64,000 bases of DNA from Lachnospiraceae bacterium. Lineage in GTDB: Bacteria > Bacillota > Clostridia > Lachnospirales > Lachnospiraceae. The stretch lies in contig JAEFAR010000008.1 of assembly GCA_016287675.1 (NCBI GenBank), forward strand, positions 1 to 64,000, in the 5' to 3' direction. The notes under the pieces were generated by a model, which was not told the DNA's origin, made no database searches, and saw only the letters and a list, made by a program, of their open reading frames with translations. Each line of letters starts with the position of its first letter. The stretch's first letter is position 1. Positions 1 through 7,126 of this stretch are shown here, piece after piece. The translations under genes were made by a program, and so were the position numbers.

Positions 1-55
1 AGCGTATGTTCTTTTTGGTAATTCCGACAAGTTCTTCGACCTGATTAATCTTCAT
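1..55 (-). CDS. MerR-family regulator, N-terminal fragment
   Basis: Only the first 18 codons lie in the window; the reverse complement from 55 reads MKINQVEELVGITKKNIR, which matches the first helix-turn-helix of MerR-family regulators (recognition segment VGITKKNIR). The rest lies to the left. The family call is strengthened by the upstream sequence, which has the over-long 19-base spacer typical of MerR-controlled promoters. The effector cannot be told from this fragment. Confidence 0.7.
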   Translation of the reverse strand, partial: MKINQVEELVGITKKNIR

Positions 56-94
56 TCAATGCACCTTCGTTTCGATTGGCCTATCGATGACCTG

Positions 95-125
95 AGGATA
101 CACCTTCCACAAGGGGGAAAGTCAA
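95..125 (-). promoter_or_regulatory. MerR-type promoter with 19-base spacer
   Basis: On the minus strand TTGACT (125-120) and TATCCT (100-95) are separated by 19 bases (119-101). The spacer carries an imperfect dyad, CTTTCCCCC facing GGAAGG, as expected where a MerR dimer sits between the two elements. It faces the MerR-like gene starting at 55, so autoregulation is the simplest reading. Confidence 0.6.
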
Positions 126-374
126 CAATTTGTTTGAAAAATGATCTGATTTATTCTTTAAAAATCTGTTTTAATGCATTCCAATGCCAGATCAATGCCA
201 AAGTTCCTTATTAGAATAGTGGATGGAAATGGGGCTGTCAAGAAAGAAAAATTACTTATACAATACTACGTATGGCTTTTTACATAAAAAGTGGTAAAGT
301 ACCTTTAGACGATGTTAGACGGAAAATGATAAAGCGATTGAAGAACTGTAAAATACTCTTGGGAGGTATTGATC

Positions 375-788
375 ATGTGGTTTGTTTTAGCTTTGTTGTC
401 AGCAGTTTTTGCAGCACTCACATCGATCTTTGCTAAGGTCGGCATTGAAAATGTGGATTCTCATCTGGGAACGGCGATTCGTACTATGGTGGTTGTTGTC
501 ATGGCATGGGTCATGGTGTTCATTACAAATGCGCATGGAGGGATCGGCGAGATCAGCCGTAAAAGCTGGATTTTTCTGATCTTATCGGGACTTGCGACGG
601 GAGCTTCCTGGCTCTGCTATTATAAGGCAATCCAGATCGGCGACGTGTCAAAGGTTGTGCCTGTTGACAAGCTGAGTGTCATCTTTACGCTTGTTATGGC
701 TTTTATTTTCCTGCATGAAAAATTCTCGGCGAAATCAATTGTCGGCTGTGTCTTGATCGCGGCGGGAACGCTGCTGATGGTGTTGTAG
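375..788 (+). CDS. EamA-family transporter, half-size
   Basis: A membrane protein of 137 residues with about five hydrophobic segments and the EamA/DMT pattern: an N-terminal WFVLALLSAVFAALTSIFAKVG segment, then SWLCYYKAIQIGDVSKVVPVDKLSV and a final LHEKFSAKSIVGCVLIAAG segment. Full-size DMT transporters have two such repeats; single-repeat forms normally act as dimers. The ATG at 375 is preferred over an in-frame TTG at 369 because GGGAGG at 361-366 is correctly spaced only for 375. The substrate is unknown; drug/metabolite or amino-acid efflux is possible. The 126-368 stretch before it shows no gene and no convincing promoter. Confidence 0.85.
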   Translation: MWFVLALLSAVFAALTSIFAKVGIENVDSHLGTAIRTMVVVVMAWVMVFITNAHGGIGEISRKSWIFLILSGLATGASWLCYYKAIQIGDVSKVVPVDKLSVIFTLVMAFIFLHEKFSAKSIVGCVLIAAGTLLMVL

Positions 789-989
789 AGCAGCTATATA
801 TCATGTGGTTATAAAAGAGAAGCAATTAACAGAGTATGAAATTATTCTGCAAATATGTATGACAATCGGGAGAACCGCTGAAGAGCAGGGGAGGGGCCCA
901 TTGTATTGGGCTGCGGGCGTCTGAACTGTAAACTGTAAGTATATGCATGACAGGCTTATACGTGATTTAATCTGTAAGAAGGATATGAA

Positions 990-1475
990 ATGATAGTACA
1001 TCCCATACCGCCATTATATGACGAAAGCTCAAAAGTGTTGATACTCGGGAGTTTCCCCTCGGTTAAATCCCGTGAAGCCATGTTCTTTTACGGACATCCT
1101 CAAAACAGATTCTGGAAGGTGGTGGCGGGGGTGTTTGATGAGCCTGTACCGGCAAACATTCCGGAAAAGAAAGCTTTCATTTTAAGGAATCATCTCGCCC
1201 TTTGGGACACAATTCATTCATGCGATATAGAGGGGTCTTCCGATGCTTCCATAAAGAATGTTGTCCCCAACGATCTGCACATTATTCTTGATAATTCCAT
1301 GGTTTCAAAGATCTTTGTGAATGGCAGAGCTTCGGAAAAGTATTACAAAAAGTACATAGAACCCAAACTCGGCATAGAGGCCATATGCCTTCCTTCCACA
1401 AGCCCCGCGAATGCGGCGTGGACTCTCGAAGGTTTGGCAGAAGCCTGGAAGGTGATAAAACAGTATGCCGAGTAG
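990..1475 (+). CDS. DNA-deoxyinosine (hypoxanthine) glycosylase, UDG superfamily
   Basis: A 161-residue protein with the signature of the small UDG-superfamily hypoxanthine-DNA glycosylases: LILGSFPSVKS near the N-terminus (active-site loop), then FYGHPQNRFWKV, LWDTIHSCDIEGSSD, and a C-terminal LPSTSPANAAW segment (the second catalytic loop). Such enzymes excise deaminated bases, chiefly hypoxanthine, from DNA to start base-excision repair. It acts in the cytoplasm, is monomeric in characterised relatives, and stands alone here. The length is typical. Uracil activity is an alternative that sequence cannot exclude. An overlapping ORF at 1385-1570 in another frame is a shadow. Confidence 0.85.
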   Translation: MIVHPIPPLYDESSKVLILGSFPSVKSREAMFFYGHPQNRFWKVVAGVFDEPVPANIPEKKAFILRNHLALWDTIHSCDIEGSSDASIKNVVPNDLHIILDNSMVSKIFVNGRASEKYYKKYIEPKLGIEAICLPSTSPANAAWTLEGLAEAWKVIKQYAE

Positions 1476-1676
1476 GTGTTATTTACTCGTACCCGCTTCA
1501 CTCAAATGGGCAGTTCCCTGTACTGAAGCGATACTCCGCCTTGCCGGGCGGTCGTGTTCAGCTTAGCTGATTGTTTATGTGGGAGCGGTGTGCTTATCGG
1601 CATGAAAGCCGACGCACTGTTTTGTTGAGGACAGTCTTGCGTACAGTTGTATTAGTTTTATTAGAAAACTATTGAA
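1476..1676 (+). other. Intergenic stretch with weak hairpin
   Basis: No gene seen. A hairpin with a TCGGC/GCCGA core at 1597-1612, flanked by partly complementary GTG/CAC bases and followed by TGTTTTGTT, could terminate the glycosylase transcript, but it is weak and 110 bases from the stop codon. Confidence 0.3.
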
Positions 1677-1706
1677 TTGACAAAAAGCACTGTCATGGGG
1701 TATATT
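1677..1706 (+). promoter_or_regulatory. Promoter reading into the hairpin repeat array
   Basis: TTGACA (1677-1682), an 18-base spacer, then TATATT (1701-1706). It is the best sigma-A-like match between the glycosylase and the nuclease gene. A transcript from about 1713 would carry all six upstream repeat units as a leader of about 560 bases before the nuclease start codon. Confidence 0.5.
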
Positions 1707-1820
1707 ACAAAAAGTTGTTAATGCTATTTAAATCTTGTTTCGTTTAAAGCAGATTTTCAGGCTGCGAAATCCCGGATTTATATAAAATTGAAAATTGTTG
1801 TTTTTTTGTTTGAGCCTTTG

Positions 1821-2178
1821 TACGTGTAAAGTGGAGCTTCTGCGGAAGCTTACACGTAGAGGGAGGCAAGAGAGTGACAATGGCTACGTGTAAAGAGGAG
1901 CTTCTGAGGAAGCTTACACGTAGAGAGAAGTAAGATGGCGGCAGGGACTACGTGTAAAGTGGAGCTTCTGTGGAAGCTTACACGTAGAGGGACGTGAGAT
2001 GGCAGCATGGGTTACGTGTAAAGGGGAGTTTCTGTGGAAGCTTACACGTAAAGGGAAGCGAGATGGCAGCATGGGCTACGTGTAAAGGGGAGCTTCTGTG
2101 GAAACCTACACGTAGAGGGACGTGAGAGGGAGAAATTGGCTACGTGTAAAGTGGAGCTTCTGCGGAAGCTTACATGTA
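1821..2178 (+). repeat. 64-bp tandem repeat array, left arm (6 units)
   Basis: Six units start at 1821, 1885, 1949, 2013, 2077 and 2141, exactly 64 bases apart. Each has a 38-base palindromic core, TACGTGTAA at the left and TTACACGTA (or a one-base variant) at the right, with an inner stem such as GCTTC-loop-GAAGC and an unpaired AGTGGA-like bulge on the left side. The 26-base stretch between cores is semi-conserved and purine-rich (for example GAGGGA, AGATGGC). The last unit is slightly decayed (TACATGTA). Because the spacers are related, this is not a CRISPR array. Confidence 0.95.
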
Positions 2179-2278
2179 TCAGAAAGCAAAACCAGAGATG
2201 CATACCGCTACATAGGAAATGGTATGCAGAAACGCATGTAAAAAGTTTTTTGAAAATTGACTTATGAGGAGAAAAACG

Positions 2279-3079
2279 ATGAAAAACTATTATGAGGAAT
2301 TGAATGTACAAGCTAAGGAGCTTGAAGCGCTTTTTAAACAGGCTGAGAAAGATTTGGAGCGACTGCAAGATTATTCACGGTATAAGATCAAGACATCTGT
2401 TAGTAATGGATGCAGTCAGTACTATTTGAAGGACGATGACACCGGCAAGTGGAAATATGTTAAGAAAAGCCAATATAAGCTTGTGGAAAAGATATTGCAG
2501 AGAGATTATGAATTCATTCTTCATAAAAAGCTTTCAGAACAATATTCCATATTATCACTTTTTTTGAAGGAATACGATGTTAATTGCATAACTGATACCT
2601 ATACAAAACTGTCTGATGCAAGAAAGATGATGGTTACACCCATTATGGAGACGGATGATGCTTTTACTGAAAGATGGCTTAGAGAGCATCCGGACAGAAA
2701 AAACACGTATCCGGAAGAAGGTGCTGTATATACGACTTCGGGGATATTTGTCAGATCGAAATCAGAGAAAATAATAGCTGAATTGTTGGAAAAGCATTCC
2801 GTACCATACAGATATGAAGCTGCGTTGACGTTGAATAACGGTAGGGTCGTCTATCCTGACTTCACTATTTTGAATGTTCGACTAAGGAAAACTATTTATT
2901 GGGAACATTTAGGACTGATTGGTATCGATGAGTACGCTTGCAAGAATCTGCAAAAAATAAATGATTATGACAGGTCGGGATTCAGCATAGGGGATAACCT
3001 CATTGTTACAATGGAATGTAATGGTTACAAGTTTGATTCGAGAATAATAGAGGAAAAGATTAGGCGATACTGCATTTGA
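2279..3079 (+). CDS. PD-(D/E)XK-like nuclease embedded in the hairpin array
   Basis: A 266-residue cytoplasmic protein. The N-terminal part (about 1-110) is charged and probably helical (NVQAKELEALFKQAEKDLERLQ). The C-terminal half carries a pattern resembling PD-(D/E)XK endonucleases: RSKSEKIIAELL with E163, then VVYPDFTI with D194, then IYWEHLG with E209-H210, where the usual lysine is replaced by His. The same PDF...EH-G spacing occurs in nuclease-like domains attached to some UvrD/RecB-type helicases. Start chosen at 2279 because AGGAG at 2267-2271 is well placed; the in-frame ATG at 2264 has no such site. The gene lies between two arrays of the same 64-bp repeat, which suggests, without proving, that the repeats are its substrate or regulatory sites. 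No helicase, methylase or transposase partner is adjacent. Confidence 0.75.
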   Translation: MKNYYEELNVQAKELEALFKQAEKDLERLQDYSRYKIKTSVSNGCSQYYLKDDDTGKWKYVKKSQYKLVEKILQRDYEFILHKKLSEQYSILSLFLKEYDVNCITDTYTKLSDARKMMVTPIMETDDAFTERWLREHPDRKNTYPEEGAVYTTSGIFVRSKSEKIIAELLEKHSVPYRYEAALTLNNGRVVYPDFTILNVRLRKTIYWEHLGLIGIDEYACKNLQKINDYDRSGFSIGDNLIVTMECNGYKFDSRIIEEKIRRYCI

Positions 3080-3113
3080 AAGCATATATGGACCGAGCTT
3101 TTATTATTGTTAC

Positions 3114-3407
3114 TACGTGTAAAGGGACTATTCTGTGGGAGCCTACACGTAGAGAGAAGCAAGATAGCGGCGGGGACTACGTGTAAAGTGATGCTTCTTG
3201 GGAAGTTTACACGTAGAGGGAAGCAAGATAGCGGCGGGGACTACGTGTAAAGTGATGCTTCTTGGGAAGTTTACACGTAGAGAGAAGCAAGATGGAGGCG
3301 GAGACTACGTGTAAAGTGGGGTTTCTGTGGGAACCTACACGTAGATAGGAGCAAGATGGCGGCAGGGACTACGTGTAAAGTGATGCTTATGTGGAAGCTT
3401 ACACGTA
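3114..3407 (+). repeat. 64-bp tandem repeat array, right arm (5 units)
   Basis: Five units start at 3114, 3178, 3242, 3306 and 3370, again exactly 64 bases apart and in the same orientation as the left arm. The TACGTGTAA left arm is invariant; right arms are TTACACGTA or CTACACGTA. Inner stems vary but often keep pairing (GCTTC/GAAGT, GGTTTC/GGAACC). Spacers match a consensus close to GAGRGAAGCAAGATGGCGGC. The array ends 26 bases before the stop codon of the convergent decarboxylase-like gene. Confidence 0.95.
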
Positions 3408-3432
3408 GAGGGATTCAAGAGGTGGGCTTTGG

Positions 3433-4815
3433 TTATTGCAGAACTTCAGCTGTTTTAAAGCCGTAATAGCGAAGGATCTTTACGATGTTTTCATCAAAGA
3501 CCTCACCGCCCACTATGGGAGAAACGGCAGGGGGACAGGCGATCAGAGCATCCGCGGCAGTCTTCCCGATCAATGAGGGATCGTCCGAAGATAAGGTGCG
3601 GTGGGGGAGATACATGATCTCACGGGGCATATATCTGACTTTTGGAATTTTAAAAAGTATTTTTTGCGCTTCCAAAGACCGGGAAAGGTCTGTTGAAGCG
3701 CTGATCTTCTCTGCTGCTTCGGTAAAACGGAGCATGTCTTTCGGTGAATTGTAAGGAGTCCACATGGTGACCAGAAAATCGGGATCTGCGTACTCACATT
3801 CTATGCCCTGTTTTCTGAAAAGATCCGACAGTTCGGGACCTCTTAAGGCACATCCCCTCAGATCGATCACGATCTTCAGAGGCTCGTTTCCGTAAAGCCT
3901 GTAACCGAAGGATGCAAGCTTTTCTTTGACAGCGCGAAGATCTTCGGCAGTCTCTTCGTAGCCTTCCCTGTTGATGAGCTTCAGCCCTTCCGCAACGGAC
4001 TGCATTATAAGATAGGAAGGACTTGTGGAACCGAACATAAGGAGCGCGTTCTTGGCATCGTCTTCAAGACCTTCTGGAGCGTTTTTGGAAATGTGCAATA
4101 AAGCTCCTCCCGTGAGCACGGGCAGGGTCTTGTGTGCTGAATCCGAGGTCATGTCCGCGCCGAGCGAAAGAGGGTGAAGGTCCGTTCCCAAAAACTTAAG
4201 GTACGCCCCGTGGGCATTGTCACAGAGAAAAAGCAGACCGTGCCTGTGGGCGATCGAAGCAAGTGCTTGGATATCAAGTAAATTGCCGAGGTAGTCGGGA
4301 GAAGTCACAAAAACAGCCGCAAGCATCGACTTGCGGTTCTTTTTTTGGCTTTCTTCGTTCAAAGCATTGATGTGAGCTTCCAGAGTCTCCGGATGCAGCT
4401 CGCATCTGCAAAGGCTGAAATCCGTATCTTCCGGGCTCATCCACCTTATGTCGAAGCCTAAAAGCATGGAAGCGCAGATAAAGGACTTGTGTGCGTTCCT
4501 GGATGCCAGGATCACGGGATGCTCTGCTTCTCCTCCGTTTTTTCGGAAGTGCTTGAGGGCAAGAAAGCACATGGCTTTGATGACCTGCGATGAGCCTTCC
4601 GCAGAAAGAAAAGTCCGACGGCTTCCGAAAAGACGCGCTGCATCTTCTTCTGCCTCCGATAAAACACCGCAGGCCTCGTAAAGACTGTCTGCGCCGGCTA
4701 TTTCCGTGATGTCGTCTTCGTATCCGAAGGCACCCTTGTGGCCGGGCATATGCAGTCTGACCGGATCTGAGTTTTTGTATTCTTCTATAAATTTTCCCAA
4801 AGGAGATCTTTTCAT
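3433..4815 (-). CDS. Orn/Lys/Arg decarboxylase-like PLP enzyme
   Basis: A 460-residue fold-type-I PLP enzyme of the small, wing-less Orn/Lys/Arg decarboxylase group found in Firmicutes. Seen features: VRLHMPGHKG near the N-terminus, FLSAEGSSQVIKAM, SRNAHKS, the cofactor aspartate in LFLCDNAHGAY, and the Schiff-base lysine K229 in SDSAHKTLPVLTGG; a C-terminal domain follows. It would decarboxylate a basic amino acid to a polyamine precursor in the cytosol, but the substrate is not determined by these motifs. Its start codon overlaps the stop codon of the SCIFF maturase gene by four bases, so the two are probably translated in a coupled way. Confidence 0.88.
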   Translation of the reverse strand: MKRSPLGKFIEEYKNSDPVRLHMPGHKGAFGYEDDITEIAGADSLYEACGVLSEAEEDAARLFGSRRTFLSAEGSSQVIKAMCFLALKHFRKNGGEAEHPVILASRNAHKSFICASMLLGFDIRWMSPEDTDFSLCRCELHPETLEAHINALNEESQKKNRKSMLAAVFVTSPDYLGNLLDIQALASIAHRHGLLFLCDNAHGAYLKFLGTDLHPLSLGADMTSDSAHKTLPVLTGGALLHISKNAPEGLEDDAKNALLMFGSTSPSYLIMQSVAEGLKLINREGYEETAEDLRAVKEKLASFGYRLYGNEPLKIVIDLRGCALRGPELSDLFRKQGIECEYADPDFLVTMWTPYNSPKDMLRFTEAAEKISASTDLSRSLEAQKILFKIPKVRYMPREIMYLPHRTLSSDDPSLIGKTAADALIACPPAVSPIVGGEVFDENIVKILRYYGFKTAEVLQ

Positions 4816-6269
4816 GATCTTAATTCCGGCTTTTCGCAGGTTTCACAGGAATTGCATTCGCTTCCCGCTGTGGCTCCGCTTACGGGTTCAAGACCCAGCT
4901 CGTCTCTTGCGCAGGCTATCATGATGGCGCATTCGATCCTTTTACGGAAGAGCTCGCAGCCGTATTCGTAGATGCCCTTTACATCGCCTGTTGCGTGATA
5001 GGCATTGGCGGCACAACCGCCGGAGCAGTAGTGCATCGCCCAGCAGCCTCTGCAGTCGGGACGTGCATATGCATTGCAGACTCTGAATTCTTCCTGACGT
5101 TCCTTGTTTGTGACGCCCTTCCAGATGTCACCCAGCTTGTAGCTCTCATCGCCCACGAACTGATGGCAGGGATAGAGGTCACCCCAGGGGGTTACAGCCA
5201 TGTATTCCGTTCCGGAACCGCAGCCGGAGATACGCTTGTAGATGCAGGGGCCTGACTTCAGATCCACCATGTAGTGGTAGAAGGTGAAACCTCTGCCTTC
5301 CTGATCCCGTTTCAGCATTTCCTTGGCAAGAAGCTCGTATTGTTCCTTAAGAATGGGAAGATCTTCTTCCGTGAGTGCGAGAGGATCACCGGGCTTGCTT
5401 ACAACAGGCTCCATTGAAAGCTCTGTAAAGCCCATGTCGGCCATGGCAAGGATGTCGTTGGTGAAATCGGTGTTAAGATGGGTGTAAGTGCCGCGCATAT
5501 AGTAGTTCTTGCCGCCTCTTGCATCCACCAGCTTCTTGAATTTGGGTATGATGCGGTCGAAACTTCCGTTTCCTGCGTAATCCTTACGTGTCCTGTCGTG
5601 TACTTCCTTACGGCCGTCAAGGCTGAGGACCACATTGCTCATTTCCTTATTGCAGAAATCGATGACATCATCATCGATCAGCATTCCGTTGGTAGTGAGA
5701 GTGAAGCGGAAATTCTTTCCGGCTTCTTTTTCGATGGAACGGGCATAGGCTACGATCTGCTTGCAGACATCCCAGTTCATGAGGGGTTCACCTCCGAAGA
5801 AGTCCACCTCCAGATTGTGCCTTGTTCCGGAGTGCTCGATGAGGAAATCGATGGCGCGTTTTCCAACCTCAAAGCTCATGAGGGCACGCTCACCGTTGTA
5901 TTTTCCCTGAGCGGCAAAGCAGTACTCGCAGTTCAGGTTGCAGGTGTGGGACACGTGAAGGCAGAGGGCTTTGATCACGTCTCCGCTGCGCTTCTTGAAT
6001 TCTCCCGCCAGGGGTTCGAAGGTGTCGGGAGTGTAGAGCTTGTGGTTTTCTACCAGCTCCTTGACGTCACTGATGCAGAGACGCACATCTTCTTCCGTAA
6101 CATCTTCTCTGTCACCGTAGCGTTCCATTATGATCTTTACGATCTCATCCGCTGTCTTGTCGGGGTAGAGTGCGATGATGTCGTAGGCCACTTCATCCAC
6201 GCTGTGGACCGAGCCGGAGCAGGTGTCCAGAACAATATTGTATCCGTTTAATTTGTATTGATGTACCAT
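4812..6269 (-). CDS. scfB: SCIFF peptide radical SAM maturase
   Basis: A 485-residue radical SAM/SPASM enzyme that forms thioether links in the SCIFF peptide. An N-terminal peptide-recognition region (MVHQYKLNGYNIVLD...) leads to the radical SAM cluster motif C110-x3-C114-x2-C117 (CNLNCEYC), the GGEPL motif, and a C-terminal SPASM domain rich in Cys (CGSGTEYMAVTPWGDLYPCHQF; CRGCWAMHYCSGGC) for auxiliary clusters. The start at 6269 gives the family's usual N-terminus; an upstream in-frame ATG at 6314 lies inside the terminator-like hairpin. The precursor gene lies directly upstream. A Cys-rich tail (CNSCETC) follows the SPASM domain. Confidence 0.95.
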   Translation of the reverse strand: MVHQYKLNGYNIVLDTCSGSVHSVDEVAYDIIALYPDKTADEIVKIIMERYGDREDVTEEDVRLCISDVKELVENHKLYTPDTFEPLAGEFKKRSGDVIKALCLHVSHTCNLNCEYCFAAQGKYNGERALMSFEVGKRAIDFLIEHSGTRHNLEVDFFGGEPLMNWDVCKQIVAYARSIEKEAGKNFRFTLTTNGMLIDDDVIDFCNKEMSNVVLSLDGRKEVHDRTRKDYAGNGSFDRIIPKFKKLVDARGGKNYYMRGTYTHLNTDFTNDILAMADMGFTELSMEPVVSKPGDPLALTEEDLPILKEQYELLAKEMLKRDQEGRGFTFYHYMVDLKSGPCIYKRISGCGSGTEYMAVTPWGDLYPCHQFVGDESYKLGDIWKGVTNKERQEEFRVCNAYARPDCRGCWAMHYCSGGCAANAYHATGDVKGIYEYGCELFRKRIECAIMIACARDELGLEPVSGATAGSECNSCETCEKPELRS

Positions 6270-6302
6270 GTTTATCTTTCCGTTCTGTTTTCCGAACAAA
6301 AG

Positions 6303-6325
6303 AAACGCCGCCATTTGTGGGCGGC
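6303..6325 (-). terminator. Terminator/attenuator between SCIFF peptide and maturase
   Basis: On the minus strand GCCGCC (6325-6320) and GGCGGC (6312-6307) form a GC stem with a seven-base loop, followed by GTTTCTTTTG. Sitting between the peptide gene and the maturase gene, it probably makes the peptide transcript more abundant than the enzyme message. Confidence 0.65.
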
Positions 6326-6357
6326 ATCTCTTCAGTCTCTTGTGAAAAATGCAGTGA

Positions 6358-6504
6358 TTACTTTGTAGCCTTTTCGCACTTCTGGTTAGCTACGCCGCAG
6401 CTTGTCTTGCAAGCACTCTGGCAGGAAGTCTGGCACTCGCCGCATCCGCCGTTCTTAGCGCTTTCGCAAAGGTCTCTTGTTTCAAGTGTCTTAATTCTTT
6501 TCAT
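6358..6504 (-). CDS. scfA: SCIFF peptide (six-cysteines-in-forty-five-residues RiPP)
   Basis: A 48-residue ribosomal peptide beginning MKRIKTLETRDLCESAK and containing the SCIFF core pattern CGECQTSCQSACKTSC followed by GVANQKC. The family is nearly universal in Clostridia and its cysteines are joined to neighbouring residues by the radical SAM maturase encoded next door. Cysteines are at 13, 21, 24, 28, 32, 36 and 43, so this copy has one more (C13, in the leader part) than the six that define the family. GGAGA precedes the ATG (read on the minus strand at about 6513-6517). Confidence 0.95.
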   Translation of the reverse strand: MKRIKTLETRDLCESAKNGGCGECQTSCQSACKTSCGVANQKCEKATK

Positions 6505-6550
6505 TTCTATGTCTCCTTATATAAATGAATTTATTCACTTTGTTAACAGA

Positions 6551-6592
6551 AGAATACTATCACAAAAGTTTAATAAACGCAAGACCGAAAAA
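6551..6592. repeat. 42-bp dispersed repeat, copy A
   Basis: Aligns without gaps to 7898-7939 with 7 mismatches in 42 positions; both contain GAATACTA, CACAAAA and AACGCAAGA. This copy covers the putative scfA promoter. Confidence 0.6.
6554..6582 (-). promoter_or_regulatory. Putative scfA promoter
   Basis: Minus strand TTGCGT (6582-6577), 17-base spacer, TAGTAT (6559-6554), about 50 bases upstream of the SCIFF start codon. It lies within a 42-base segment repeated at 7898-7939. Confidence 0.4.
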
Positions 6593-6663
6593 GGAATTCG
6601 CAGCCATGCCGTTATCCCGTTGAAACAGCGAAATAAGCAGGGGCTTTTCTCCGAACAAAAATG

Positions 6664-6692
6664 TTGACATGAAAAGCCATAAATGGTAATGT
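6664..6692 (+). promoter_or_regulatory. Promoter of small membrane protein gene
   Basis: TTGACA (6664-6669), 17-base spacer, TAATGT (6687-6692), about 60 bases before the start codon at 6754. Confidence 0.6.
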
Positions 6693-6753
6693 GATAGCAA
6701 CCAAATCATGGGAAGCAGGGATTTCCTGCCAAACATTTTATCAGGAGGATATT

Positions 6754-7056
6754 ATGGAAAACGAAAACTACAACAACAATGGACCTCAGGGCATCGAGAT
6801 CGCTTGTCTCATCCTTGGAGTAGTGTCTATCATAAGCTGGCTTTTTAGTATTGGTGCTTTCATAGGTGTCGGATGCGGTATTGCGGGACTTATCTGTGCA
6901 TCAAAGGCAAAAGCCGCAGGCATCATGAGCGGCATGCGTACAGGCGGATTTGTATGTTCACTCATCGGTCTGATCGGAAGTTCACTTGTGTTCATCATCA
7001 GCTGCCTTGCTTGCCTTGGAATCGCAGCGCTTGGCATTGCGGGAGCAGGCCTGTAA
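6754..7056 (+). CDS. Small DUF4190-like membrane protein
   Basis: A 100-residue protein with a short polar N-terminus (MENENYNNNGPQG) and three hydrophobic helices rich in Gly, Ala and Cys (IEIACLILGVVSIISW, GAFIGVGCGIAGLI, FVCSLIGLIGSSLVFIISC). The arrangement resembles the DUF4190 family of small membrane proteins, whose role is unknown. The ATG at 6754 is preceded by AGGAGG at 6743-6748; a longer version starting at 6691 would have no ribosome site and would overlap the promoter. A strong terminator follows, so it is transcribed alone. Confidence 0.75.
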   Translation: MENENYNNNGPQGIEIACLILGVVSIISWLFSIGAFIGVGCGIAGLICASKAKAAGIMSGMRTGGFVCSLIGLIGSSLVFIISCLACLGIAALGIAGAGL

Positions 7057-7078
7057 AATTGTATCAAAGACAATGTAA

Positions 7079-7116
7079 CCTGTTCGGGAGAACACTTCTT
7101 TCGAACAGGTTTTTTT
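7079..7116 (+). terminator. Rho-independent terminator
   Basis: CCTGTTCG (7079-7086) pairs with CGAACAGG (7102-7109), followed by seven T. It ends the small membrane protein transcript; the next gene starts 11 bases later. Confidence 0.85.
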
Positions 7117-7126
7117 GTGAGGTATT

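Noticed and set aside
1821-3407. CRISPR array
   Set aside because: The stretches between the palindromes are related to each other, the period is strictly 64 bases, and no cas genes are near.
5478-6251. Open frame of 257 codons on the plus strand
   Set aside because: It is the antisense of the SCIFF maturase gene, whose motifs are unmistakable on the other strand.
6317-6667. Open frame of 116 codons on the plus strand
   Set aside because: It covers the SCIFF peptide gene in antisense and its promoter, and has no ribosome site.
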